Source: an uncultured Adlercreutzia sp.
GTDB lineage: Bacteria; Actinomycetota; Coriobacteriia; Coriobacteriales; Eggerthellaceae
DNA: 64,000 nt
Direction: 5' to 3'
Assembly (NCBI GenBank): GCA_910585575.1
Contig: CAJUFS010000001.1
Location: 1-64,000, forward strand
Under the pieces are notes generated by a model that searched no databases, was not told the origin of the DNA, and saw nothing but the letters and a program-made list of their open reading frames with translations. The position numbers and the translations under genes were made by a program. Below, one piece after another: positions 8,404 through 16,853 of the stretch (positions are counted from its first letter, which is position 1; each line of letters begins with the position of its first letter).

Positions 8404-8483
8404 CAGGGGAAAGGGCAGGGGGAAAGGGCAGGGGAAAGGGCAGGGGAAAGGGCAGGGGAAAGGGCAGGGGAAAGGGCAGGGGA
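8404..8483 (+). repeat. 12-bp G-rich tandem repeat, about 7 copies
   Basis: CAGGGGAAAGGG repeats head to tail at 8404, 8416 (one base longer), 8429, 8441, 8453, 8465 and 8477 (partial). It is translatable as a Gly/Lys/Arg repeat, but has no start signal and is most likely a simple-sequence tract. The runs of G on the plus strand could form G-quadruplexes. Confidence 0.9.
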
Positions 8484-8733
8484 ATCGTCGGCTGTTTGGC
8501 CAAATAGATGGTGTTTTCCATTCTTGTCGGCAAAAATGGCTTGTTTTGGCCAAACGGGGATCGATTTCCTTCAATTCTTGCGAAATGCTCGAAGAAGGCG
8601 TTTCGCGCTACGCTTGTGAACTGGGATTCTACAGAAGGGGAAATTGAGCGATGGAAATGACGCCTTAATTGGCCAGCAAAATGAAGGGAATCGGGCTTCG
8701 TTTGGCCAAAAAATGCTTATTGACGCTGCGCAA

Positions 8734-8979
8734 ATGGAAAACGCCACTTATTTGGCCATTGATAAGGCGTTCGGATGGAAAACGCCCTCTGTTTGGCCAG
8801 GCTCTCGGGCTCCCGATGAAAAACGCCACTTATTTGGCCATTGATCAGGCGTTCGGATGGAGAATGCTTCCTGCTTGGCCGCGCTTTCGGATTCCTGATG
8901 GAAAGTGCCCCGCATTTGGCTGTGCTCCTGTGCCTCGGGTGAAAAGTGCTTCTTGCTAGGCTTCGCTCCTGGTCGGGGG
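8734..8979 (+). repeat. 41-bp tandem repeat array, six units
   Basis: Six units of exactly 41 bases start at 8734, 8775, 8816, 8857, 8898 and 8939. Each begins ATGGAAAACGCC or a variant and has TTTGGCC (or a decayed form) at the same internal position (8751, 8792, 8833, 8874, 8915, 8956). Units 1 and 3 are nearly identical while 2, 4, 5 and 6 diverge, hinting at an 82-bp higher-order unit. The period is not a multiple of three, so no protein is conserved. The palindrome TTTGGCCAAA occurs three more times upstream (8495, 8545, 8701). Confidence 0.9.
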
Positions 8980-9240
8980 TGCGAGTGGGATTCGCAGCGG
9001 CCGGGGCGCTTGTCGCTGAGGACTTTTCGTTCTCTCGTCTGCCGCCGAGGGGCTTCGCTCCTGGTCGGAGGAGGGGGGCTGCCAGCGGGATTCACGGTGG
9101 GCGCCGCCTGCGCCCCTGCCTCCCGCTGAGGAGCTCGTTCCTGTAGGCTGCGCCCCTGCCTCCCGCTGAGGGGTTACTACGCTCCAGCCTGCCGCTGAGG
9201 AGTTTTTGCGCTCCTGCTGGCGGCGTGGGGGATCTCGCCG
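8980..9240 (+). repeat. Degenerate GC-rich repeat tract, no gene
   Basis: This stretch continues the preceding repeat region in decayed form. CTGCGCCCCTGCCTCCCGCT is present twice, 40 bases apart (9108 and 9148), each followed by GAGG; the CGCTGAGG ending recurs at 9014 and 9193. GGCTTCGCTCCTGGTCGG occurs at 8959 and 9051. No open frame here has a ribosome binding site or a recognisable product. Confidence 0.6.
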
Positions 9241-9300
9241 CGAAAACTGTGAGGGAATCCCTTATACTGGGTGCCAGTTCATTTTATGGACGTGTTTGCC
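9241..9300 (+). promoter_or_regulatory. Possible ppdK promoter region
   Basis: TATACT (9263-9268) resembles a sigma-70 -10 hexamer and lies next to a small palindrome AGGGAATCCCT that could be an operator. No good -35 is present at 16-18 bases upstream, so this is a weak call based only on position about 290 bases before ppdK. Confidence 0.25.
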
Positions 9301-9340
9301 GTTGTCTCAGATAGGCTGCACTTTTCGGCCCTGGGCGCTT

Positions 9341-9474
9341 CGCTTGCGTTTGCTCGCGGCGCGCCTTCGGGTTCGGGCGTGCAGCATGCCGTGCGCGCAT
9401 CAGGCCAGGCCTCGCAGGCAGTAGCGCAGCGGAAGGTTTGCCTTTGCGCGATGCGGCCCCGGCAAACGCAAGCG
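9341..9474 (+). promoter_or_regulatory. ppdK leader with competing inverted repeats
   Basis: CGCTTGCGTTTGC (9341-9353) is perfectly complementary to GCAAACGCAAGCG (9462-9474). The second arm can instead pair locally, GTTTGCC (9437-9443) with GGCAAAC (9461-9467). The two pairings are mutually exclusive and lie in the presumed 5-prime leader of ppdK, 80 bases before its start. No terminator U-tract is visible. A regulatory switch is possible but unproven. Confidence 0.4.
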
Positions 9475-9553
9475 CCAGAACCGGCTCGGCTGGCCATGGC
9501 GGGTAAAGGCAATCGCGTCGCGCGGGCGGCGCACAGCTTTAAGGAGAAGTAAG

Positions 9554-12271
<2,718 letters not shown>

Positions 12272-12296
12272 GCGACGCAAAAGAGCGTGCTATACG

Positions 12297-12327
12297 GGGC
12301 GGGAACCACGGGTTCCCGCCCTTTTTG
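12297..12327 (+). terminator. Rho-independent terminator of ppdK
   Basis: GGGCGGGAACC (12297-12307), a 3-base loop and GGTTCCCGCCC (12311-12321) form a perfect 11-bp stem followed by five T residues, 25 bases after the ppdK stop. Confidence 0.95.
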
Positions 12328-12340
12328 TTGTCGGGAGGGA

Positions 12341-12370
12341 TTGTATGGGGCGGTGCAAGGCTGCTAGAAT
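12341..12370 (+). promoter_or_regulatory. Promoter of small RNA cassette A
   Basis: TTGTAT (12341-12346) and TAGAAT (12365-12370) are separated by 18 bases. The same architecture with the same 18-base spacing occurs 126 bases downstream in cassette B, which supports both as real promoters. Confidence 0.6.
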
Positions 12371-12376
12371 GGGCAC

Positions 12377-12456
12377 CAACGGAGGCTCGGGTTTGACTAG
12401 CGGGCAGTGCCGTTTCTGGTGTGAGCCTCGGACGTAGCGGCGTCCGAGGCTTCTTT
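12377..12456 (+). ncRNA. Candidate small RNA, copy A
   Basis: A transcript of about 80 nt is predicted between the promoter and the hairpin GCCTCGGACG (12425-12434) / CGTCCGAGGC (12441-12450) followed by TTCTTT, a rho-independent terminator. The 5-prime part folds as AACGG (12378) with CCGTT (12410-12414), enclosing GCTCG with CGGGC. Copy B has GCCCG with CGGGC at the same place, so the stem is kept by a G-U for G-C exchange. No toxin ORF faces this copy, but its minus strand retains the last 19 codons of the toxin-like frame, so it looks like a partial duplication of the locus. Confidence 0.55.
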
Positions 12457-12466
12457 GCGTCAGGCC

Positions 12467-12496
12467 TTGCTTTAGGGGACGCAAGGCTGCTAGAAT
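12467..12496 (+). promoter_or_regulatory. Promoter of small RNA cassette B
   Basis: TTGCTT (12467-12472), 18-base spacer and TAGAAT (12491-12496), matching the cassette A promoter in position and spacing. A short inverted repeat, GCCTTGC with GCAAGGC, overlaps the spacer. Confidence 0.6.
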
Positions 12497-12502
12497 GAGT
12501 GC

Positions 12503-12581
12503 CAACGGAAGCCCGGTTTTGCTAGCGGGCAGCGCCGTTGTTTGTGTGAGCCTCGGACGGGTCAGCGTCCGAGGCTTCTTT
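12503..12581 (+). ncRNA. Candidate antisense antitoxin RNA, copy B
   Basis: A predicted RNA of about 79 nt. AACGG (12504-12508) pairs with CCGTT (12535-12539) around GCCCG/CGGGC. It ends at the terminator GCCTCGGACG (12550-12559) / CGTCCGAGGC (12566-12575) plus TTCTTT. It is antisense to the last 60 bases of the small hydrophobic minus-strand ORF at 12522-12692, the arrangement of type I systems in which the antitoxin overlaps the toxin mRNA 3-prime end (TxpA/RatA and relatives). The promoter and terminator support it; no expression evidence is available here. Confidence 0.55.
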
Positions 12582-12692
12582 ATCACAAACTGGTCTTTTC
12601 TGCTCGGTGCTTTGGGTATAAAGCTTCACCAAGGCCGTCGCCAACCCTGTAGCAGCGGTCAGCAACTTCATGGCAATCAGGGCAAACTCCAT
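12522..12692 (-). CDS. Small hydrophobic peptide, candidate type I toxin
   Basis: A 56-residue ORF with an excellent Shine-Dalgarno (GGGAGGTGAT, 12698-12707 on the minus strand) nine bases before its ATG. The N-terminal half (MEFALIAMKLLTAATGLATA, then LVKLYT) is a single predicted membrane helix with two lysines; the C-terminal half is polar (EQKRPVCDKEASDADPSEAH). Size, layout and the overlapping antisense cassette fit type I toxins of the TxpA/Fst kind, but I recognise no specific family. Its last 19 codons are duplicated with four residue changes in cassette A. It could alternatively be a small membrane protein with no toxin role. The minus-strand promoter is not clear. Confidence 0.5.
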   Translation of the reverse strand: MEFALIAMKLLTAATGLATALVKLYTQSTEQKRPVCDKEASDADPSEAHTNNGAAR

Positions 12693-12863
12693 AGGCCATC
12701 ACCTCCCGTCTTTTTGGACAAGCCAATAGGGTCGGAAGGCACTGCCAGCACGGGACTTACACCGTTGACGCGTTCACGATAGCGCACCATAATTTTCAGT
12801 CTAGGACTTGATTTCTTCAGCATGAAGCTGACCTGCACCGATAAATTTCGAAAGGGGAATCCC

Positions 12864-14237
12864 GTGTTATTGACCTTAGAAAACCTGCCTCGAACCATCG
12901 CCGTTGAACGCGTGAACGGCGTGCCCCAGGTGGTCATGGTGGATCAGCGGCTGCTGCCGGGTGAGCTTGCCTACCTGCGCACCTCGGACTGGCGCACGGT
13001 GATCGATGCGGTGAAGACGCTGGCCGTGCGCGGCGCGCCGGCTTTGGGCGTAGCCGGAGCGGCGGTGGTCATGCTGCGGGCTTTCGAGTTCGTGGCGGCA
13101 AATGAGGCGGATACCCAGGCTGCCGCCAGCTGTCAGACGGCTTCTGAGGACGTGTACGCCTGCCTGATGTGCCAGCGCGGTCCCAGAGCCACCCAAAGCG
13201 ATTCTGAGCCGCAAAACGGCTCAGAATCGCTTGCCGCCGATGACGGCACGGCGATGAAAGACGCGTTCGGTGCAACTCGGGAAGCGTTGGCGGAGGCCGT
13301 GCGCGCCGAGGGCGACGAATCCGTTGCAGCCACCGCATGCGCTGAAGCCACCGAACCCGCTGCCGCCCCCGCTGCGCGCACTTTCACCTGCGAGGCGCTC
13401 GATGCGCACCGCACCTTCGTACTCGACGAGCGCGCCTTCGACCCCGAGCTCTTCTCCATGGCTCTCGATTTTGCCGGCAACCTGGCCAAGAACGCGCGTC
13501 CGACGGCCGTTAATCTGGGCTGGGGCGTTGATCGCGCTCTGGCTGTGGCCCGTGAGGCGCTCGGGGAGGGGAGGGGTCCTCAAGCGGTGGCAGATGCCCT
13601 CTACCAGTGCGTGGTGGACCTCATCGCCGAAGACGAGGCGGTCAATCGCGCTATCGGCCGCAACGGCGTGAATCGTCTGCGCTCCTTGTCCGAGGCGAAG
13701 GGGCGCCCCCTGCGCGTACTTACGCACTGCAACGCCGGCAGCCTGGCCACGGCCTTCTACGGCACGGCGCTGGGCGTTATCTATGCGGCAGCTGAAGAGG
13801 GGCTCATCGAGCGCGTGTATGCCGACGAGACGCGCCCGGTGGGGCAGGGGGCGCGCTTGACCAGCTGGGAGCTGGCTCAAGCGGGGGTGCCGGTGACGCT
13901 CATCTGCGATAACATGGCGGCCAGTGTCATGGCCCAGGGGTTGGTGGACGCGGTGGTAGTGGGCGCCGACCGCATTACCGCCAACGGCGATGCAGCCAAC
14001 AAAATCGGCACGCTGGGCGTGGCGGTGCTGGCGAAGCATTTCGGCATTCCCTTCTACGTGGCTGCCCCAACGAGCACTATTGATGCCGCCATGGCCACGG
14101 GGGCGGACATACCCATCGAGGAACGCGACCCCTCCGAGGTGCTCCCCGAGCCCATTCCGGGCGTGGGTGTGCACAATCCCGCCTTCGACGTCACGCCGGC
14201 CGATTTGGTAACGGCGGTGATCACTGAAGTTGATTAG
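12864..14237 (+). CDS. mtnA: S-methyl-5-thioribose-1-phosphate isomerase with insertion
   Basis: MtnA converts methylthioribose-1-phosphate to methylthioribulose-1-phosphate in methionine salvage; it is related to eIF2B subunits. Signatures are VRGAPALGVAGAA, LTHCNAGSLAT (catalytic Cys289), ADETRPVGQGARLTSWEL and VGADRITANGDAANKIGT (catalytic Asp369). I place the start at GTG 12864, preceded by AAAGGGG with 6-base spacing; an in-frame ATG at 12822 has no ribosome binding site. At 457 residues it is roughly 100 longer than usual because of a Ala/Ser/Glu-rich segment (about residues 88-175) between the RGAPA helix and the RPTAVNL strand. Part of that segment is coded by a perfect DNA hairpin. 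No other mtn gene is adjacent. Confidence 0.93.
   Translation: MLLTLENLPRTIAVERVNGVPQVVMVDQRLLPGELAYLRTSDWRTVIDAVKTLAVRGAPALGVAGAAVVMLRAFEFVAANEADTQAAASCQTASEDVYACLMCQRGPRATQSDSEPQNGSESLAADDGTAMKDAFGATREALAEAVRAEGDESVAATACAEATEPAAAPAARTFTCEALDAHRTFVLDERAFDPELFSMALDFAGNLAKNARPTAVNLGWGVDRALAVAREALGEGRGPQAVADALYQCVVDLIAEDEAVNRAIGRNGVNRLRSLSEAKGRPLRVLTHCNAGSLATAFYGTALGVIYAAAEEGLIERVYADETRPVGQGARLTSWELAQAGVPVTLICDNMAASVMAQGLVDAVVVGADRITANGDAANKIGTLGVAVLAKHFGIPFYVAAPTSTIDAAMATGADIPIEERDPSEVLPEPIPGVGVHNPAFDVTPADLVTAVITEVD
13198..13230 (+). repeat. Perfect 14-bp hairpin inside mtnA
   Basis: GCGATTCTGAGCCG (13198-13211), loop CAAAA and CGGCTCAGAATCGC (13217-13230) form a perfect inverted repeat inside the coding sequence. 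It sits within the extra segment of MtnA that other family members lack, as the palindromic element does in trmD, although the two sequences are not similar. Confidence 0.9.
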
Positions 14238-14312
14238 CGAGAAGAGGAAGTCGACTAGCCAGTAAAGGCATCGTGGTCAGAGGCTTTGCCTCCGGTTACA
14301 CGATCATACTCC

Positions 14313-14342
14313 GGGCACCTGCTCTGCAGGTGCCTTTTCTTT
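14313..14342 (+). terminator. Rho-independent terminator of mtnA
   Basis: GGCACCTGC (14314-14322), loop TCT and GCAGGTGCC (14326-14334) followed by TTTTCTTT. Just upstream, ATCGTG...CACGAT encloses GAGGC-TTT-GCCTC, a second small nested hairpin that may be part of the mRNA 3-prime end. Confidence 0.93.
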
Positions 14343-14383
14343 GCGAAGGATCGATTGTCGAGAGGTTGGTTTTGTGTCACGAG

Positions 14384-14538
14384 TTGAGAGGCGGCGCGCA
14401 GTCCGGCTGGCAGAGGGGAGCAGTTGACGGCCTGAACGCTCGTCAGGAGTTAGCGACCGGAACGTCGGCGCTGCTTGGCAGCCGGACTGTTCAGTGAGGG
14501 GTGGCCACCAGGCGCCGTGCCACCGCTCAACCTCTCAA
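14384..14538. repeat. 155-bp nested inverted-repeat element
   Basis: Three nested complementary pairs: TTGAGAGG (14384-14391) with CCTCTCAA (14531-14538), CGGCGC (14392-14397) with GCGCCG (14512-14517), and AGTCCGGCTG (14400-14409) with CAGCCGGACT (14479-14488). The element lies between the mtnA terminator and the AT-rich parA promoter region and contains no gene. It could be a structured RNA, a miniature inverted-repeat element or a folded DNA site; the sequence alone does not decide. Confidence 0.65.
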
Positions 14539-14707
14539 TACCAAAGTTATGTAAAGCAAAATTTATAAGGTATAAGACCTATATTAGATATAACATTATA
14601 TGTTATAGTACGCACTATCAAAAGTGGAGAACTGCGCTCTCTTCCCCTGGGGAAGGAGCACTGCGTTGGGCTGCACGCGGGGGAGCGCGCGGTCGAGAGG
14701 AGTGTGC
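14539..14707 (+). promoter_or_regulatory. AT-rich parA promoter/operator region
   Basis: A sharp switch to AT-rich sequence begins after the inverted-repeat element and lasts to about 14620. It carries the near-perfect palindrome TATAACATTATATGTTATA (14589-14607: 8-bp arms, 3-bp centre) and the smaller ATAGT-ACGC-ACTAT (14605-14618). The first 14 bases of the larger palindrome recur, inverted, just after the operon. This is the natural place for the operon's promoter and for autoregulation by the RHH protein, as in plasmid ParA/ParG-type loci. I could not single out one convincing -35/-10 pair. Confidence 0.55.
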
Positions 14708-15469
14708 ATGATCACCTTGGCGGCAGCGTCGCAAAAAGGCGGCGTGGCGAAGACGACGACAAACTTGGCCATTGGGGCGAAAATGGTACAGGACGGCAAG
14801 CGGGTGCTGTTCATCGACTTGGACCCGCAGATGAACCTGTCGACGACGCTTAAAGCGCAAACCACGGGCGTTCCCTCGTCGCTCGAGGTGCTGACGGGCG
14901 ACGCCACCATTGCCGAGGCCGCTCAGGCCATCGACGGCTACCATGTGGTGCCCGCCAGCCGTCTGAACGGCAAGGCCGATGATCTCATGTCCAGCGTGGG
15001 CAAAGACTATCGCCTGCGCAAGGCCCTGGAGGCCGTGGCCGACGACTACGACTACGCCATTCTCGACACGCCCCCGGCCCTGGGCACGCTGACGGTGAAC
15101 GCGCTTACCGCGGCCTCGTGGGTGGTCATTCCCGCCCAGGCCGACGCCTACTCGCTCGACGGCGTCACCGACCTGGCCGCTACCATCGAGGCCATTCGCG
15201 AGTACACCAACCCGAATCTCAATATCGCCGGCATTCTGCTGACGCGCTACAACCCGCGCACCTCCATTTCGAAGATCATCCACGAGGACGCCGAGGCCAT
15301 GGCCGAAGAGCTGGACACCAAGGTGTTCAAGGCGTGGATCCGCGAGGCCACCGTCATTAAAGAGGCCCAGGCGGTGAAGCAGCCTATCTTCGAGTACGCC
15401 CCCTCGGCCAAGGTTACCTACGATTACCGGTTCTTTATCGATGAGCTGATGGAGGACGTCAATGGCTAA
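14708..15469 (+). CDS. parA: ParA/Soj-family partition ATPase
   Basis: A 253-residue Walker-type cytoskeletal ATPase. The deviant Walker A KGGVAKTT (10-17) with signature Lys, the A-prime motif LFIDLDPQMN (34-43) and Walker B YAILDTPPALG (116-126) are all present. These proteins bind the nucleoid with ATP and move or position a DNA-bound partner or other cargo. The start is the ATG with GAGAGGAG 6 bases upstream; longer in-frame starts lie in the leader and lack a binding site. It lacks an N-terminal helix-turn-helix, as in small ParA (type Ib/Soj) proteins. Its last 8 bases overlap the RHH gene, so the two are translated together. It could act in plasmid-like segregation, chromosome organisation or positioning of a surface machine. 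Confidence 0.93.
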   Translation: MITLAAASQKGGVAKTTTNLAIGAKMVQDGKRVLFIDLDPQMNLSTTLKAQTTGVPSSLEVLTGDATIAEAAQAIDGYHVVPASRLNGKADDLMSSVGKDYRLRKALEAVADDYDYAILDTPPALGTLTVNALTAASWVVIPAQADAYSLDGVTDLAATIEAIREYTNPNLNIAGILLTRYNPRTSISKIIHEDAEAMAEELDTKVFKAWIREATVIKEAQAVKQPIFEYAPSAKVTYDYRFFIDELMEDVNG

Positions 15470-16259
15470 GAAAGACTTGCGCGCCCAGATGGACGCGGCT
15501 CGCGCGGCAGCAGCCTTTATCGGCGCGGCTCAGGAAAGCGCTGCCCATGAGGAACCCGCCCGTCCCAAGCATCAGGACGAGGCGGCGTCCAGCGAAGAGG
15601 TGAAGGGCGAGCCGCCTTTGGAGGATACGGCGGACGTGCCCGACTACTTTACTTTGGAAGATGCGCTCAACGCCTCTTCCATGGGGACGGCCGCGCGCTC
15701 GTCCGATCTGAAGCGCTCGGTGGCTGCCTCGGCGGGGGCCGAGGAGACAAAGGAGGCGCAGCCGGCTGCCAAGCGGCGTGCGACAGGTAAGAGCGCTGCC
15801 GTTCCGACGCTCGATGCTGAGCTCCATCCTTCAACGCCGCCTGCGGCACCGACGGTGCCCGACATTCTTCCCGATCCGGTGGAGGCCGTGGCGGCCGTCG
15901 CCGATTTGGTGGTGGACGACGCCCCGGCGAAGGCCTCGGCGGCGCCTGCTAAGGCCTCGCGCGCTGCCAAGGCGGCGGACAAGCCCAAAGCGCCGCGAGC
16001 CAAGCGCGGGCGCAAGAAGGCCGCGCCGGCGGACGAGGTGCTGGAGGCGGAGGCGTCGGGCAGCCGCATGACGGCTCAGGTGCTCGTGCCCATGACAGCC
16101 GAGCAGCGCGAGCATGCGGACCTTCTGGCTCAGGTGATGAAGATCACGCGTGCCGAAGTGATGCGCCAGGCGCTTGATGAGTATTGGGAAAACCATCGTT
16201 CTGAACTCCAGGCTGCCGTTGCCGCCTACGAAGCGCTCATTCGCAAATTAATGAGCTAA
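15462..16259 (+). CDS. Ribbon-helix-helix DNA-binding partner of ParA
   Basis: A 265-residue protein in three parts. A short basic N-terminus, MAKKDLRAQMDAARAAAAF, resembles ParA-stimulating tails of ParB/ParG partners. Then a long low-complexity Ala/Pro/Glu and Lys/Arg-rich region (about 25-200), surely disordered, with basic patches such as KAPRAKRGRKKAA. The C-terminal 63 residues start MTAQVLVPMTAEQREHADLL, then KITRAEVMRQALDEYWENH: a strand plus two helices typical of a MetJ/Arc/CopG ribbon-helix-helix. It overlaps parA by 8 bases. Its likely sites are the matching AT-rich palindromes on both sides of the operon. I infer a centromere-binding or autoregulatory role; no specific family name is certain. 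Confidence 0.75.
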   Translation: MAKKDLRAQMDAARAAAAFIGAAQESAAHEEPARPKHQDEAASSEEVKGEPPLEDTADVPDYFTLEDALNASSMGTAARSSDLKRSVAASAGAEETKEAQPAAKRRATGKSAAVPTLDAELHPSTPPAAPTVPDILPDPVEAVAAVADLVVDDAPAKASAAPAKASRAAKAADKPKAPRAKRGRKKAAPADEVLEAEASGSRMTAQVLVPMTAEQREHADLLAQVMKITRAEVMRQALDEYWENHRSELQAAVAAYEALIRKLMS

Positions 16260-16327
16260 TTTTTGTGAAAATTTTCGTTCGTTACCAAAATGTTGTATTT
16301 CGTGCACATTAAATGAAATAAACAGAT

Positions 16328-16344
16328 AAACATATAATGTTATA
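16328..16344. promoter_or_regulatory. Operator/centromere-like site downstream of the ParA operon
   Basis: The 14 bases at 16331-16344 are the exact reverse complement of 14589-14602 upstream of parA (TATAACATTATATG). The overlapping 11-mer AAACATATAAT (16328-16338) recurs exactly inside the giant gene at 35128-35138. Chance alone in locally AT-rich DNA can give partial matches, but a 14-of-14 match flanking both ends of the operon suggests a shared protein-binding site. Confidence 0.55.
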
Positions 16345-16417
16345 AATTATTAAAGATTTTCAAATAAGCAGTATATAGAATCATTTAATAATTATGACAT
16401 TAAATAGAATTCTTAAT

Positions 16418-16442
16418 AACGCCACGTCAAGTGGCGTTTTTT
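16418..16442 (+). terminator. Terminator of the ParA operon
   Basis: AACGCCAC (16418-16425), loop GTCAA and GTGGCGTT (16431-16438) with a following T-run form a rho-independent terminator 158 bases after the RHH gene. It separates that operon from the giant gene, which therefore needs its own promoter. Confidence 0.9.
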
Positions 16443-16486
16443 AATGTTGAGTCTATGACACAACGTCACTAAATGTTTAATGGATA

Positions 16487-16511
16487 AAGTTATATAAACA
16501 TTATATAACTT
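16487..16511. promoter_or_regulatory. Perfect 11-bp inverted repeat upstream of the giant gene
   Basis: AAGTTATATAA (16487-16497), ACA, TTATATAACTT (16501-16511). It shares TATAAACATT with island 3 inside the giant gene (41449-41458) and CATTATAT with the site upstream of parA. It is a candidate operator for the giant gene, lying about 340 bases before its start. Confidence 0.55.
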
Positions 16512-16693
16512 GGAAAATTTTAAGTTTTGCGAATTCTGGGCAGATTGCTTGGATTTTGGCAAGAGCGAATTGTGGAGAAAAATGGGTCAAATTCGTCTCA
16601 ATGTAACGCAAAGTCAACAGGAAATGCCCAATTAGAGCCCCACAATTGAAATCGTCTCGACTTTACTTTGTTGCCATTTCGTAGATAATTATC

Positions 16694-16853
16694 CATGAAC
16701 AAAAACGCTCTTTGGCATAACTATGCCCAAAAAGCGACCACCTACCAACGAAGTGTCAACAAAAGGCCATTTCAGACCAGGAAAATGGCTTGAGCGGGAA
16801 AGCGGGTCGGTCAAACGACCAGCCCGCCAAACCGAAGGAGAGAACGAGTTTTT
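16694..16853 (+). promoter_or_regulatory. Structured 5-prime leader of the giant gene
   Basis: Three successive hairpins lie in 120 bases before the ribosome binding site: 16706-16736 (about 13 pairs with one mismatch and one bulge), 16764-16791 (GCCATTT with AAATGGC plus end pairs) and 16802-16827 (GCGGG and GGTC stems around AAAC). A 32-codon ORF (16695-16793) spans the first two but lacks a ribosome binding site. None has a U-tract, so they are not simple terminators. GATAAT at 16684-16689 is a possible -10 without a good -35. No known riboswitch is recognised. Confidence 0.4.

Noticed and set aside
8319..8507. Small plus-strand ORF with Gly/Lys/Arg repeats
   Set aside because: It only translates the 12-bp G-rich repeat and has no ribosome binding site.
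8644..8959. Small plus-strand ORFs through the 41-bp array
   Set aside because: The period is not divisible by three, so each unit is read in a different frame; there is no conserved peptide.
8734..8979. CRISPR array
   Set aside because: Units are directly adjacent with no unique spacers, and no cas gene is present.
9271..9552. 93-codon ORF before ppdK
   Set aside because: No ribosome binding site, unusual composition, and it overlaps the inverted repeats and the ppdK ribosome binding site.
12677..12937. 86-codon minus-strand ORF across the mtnA start
   Set aside because: No ribosome binding site; it overlaps the start signals of both mtnA and the small hydrophobic ORF, which has a much better initiation region.
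16695..16793. 32-codon leader ORF before the giant gene
   Set aside because: No Shine-Dalgarno; it is mentioned only as part of the structured leader.
16512..16850. Known riboswitch (such as c-di-GMP) before the giant gene
   Set aside because: The leader folds into hairpins but lacks the conserved sequence cores of the riboswitch classes I know.
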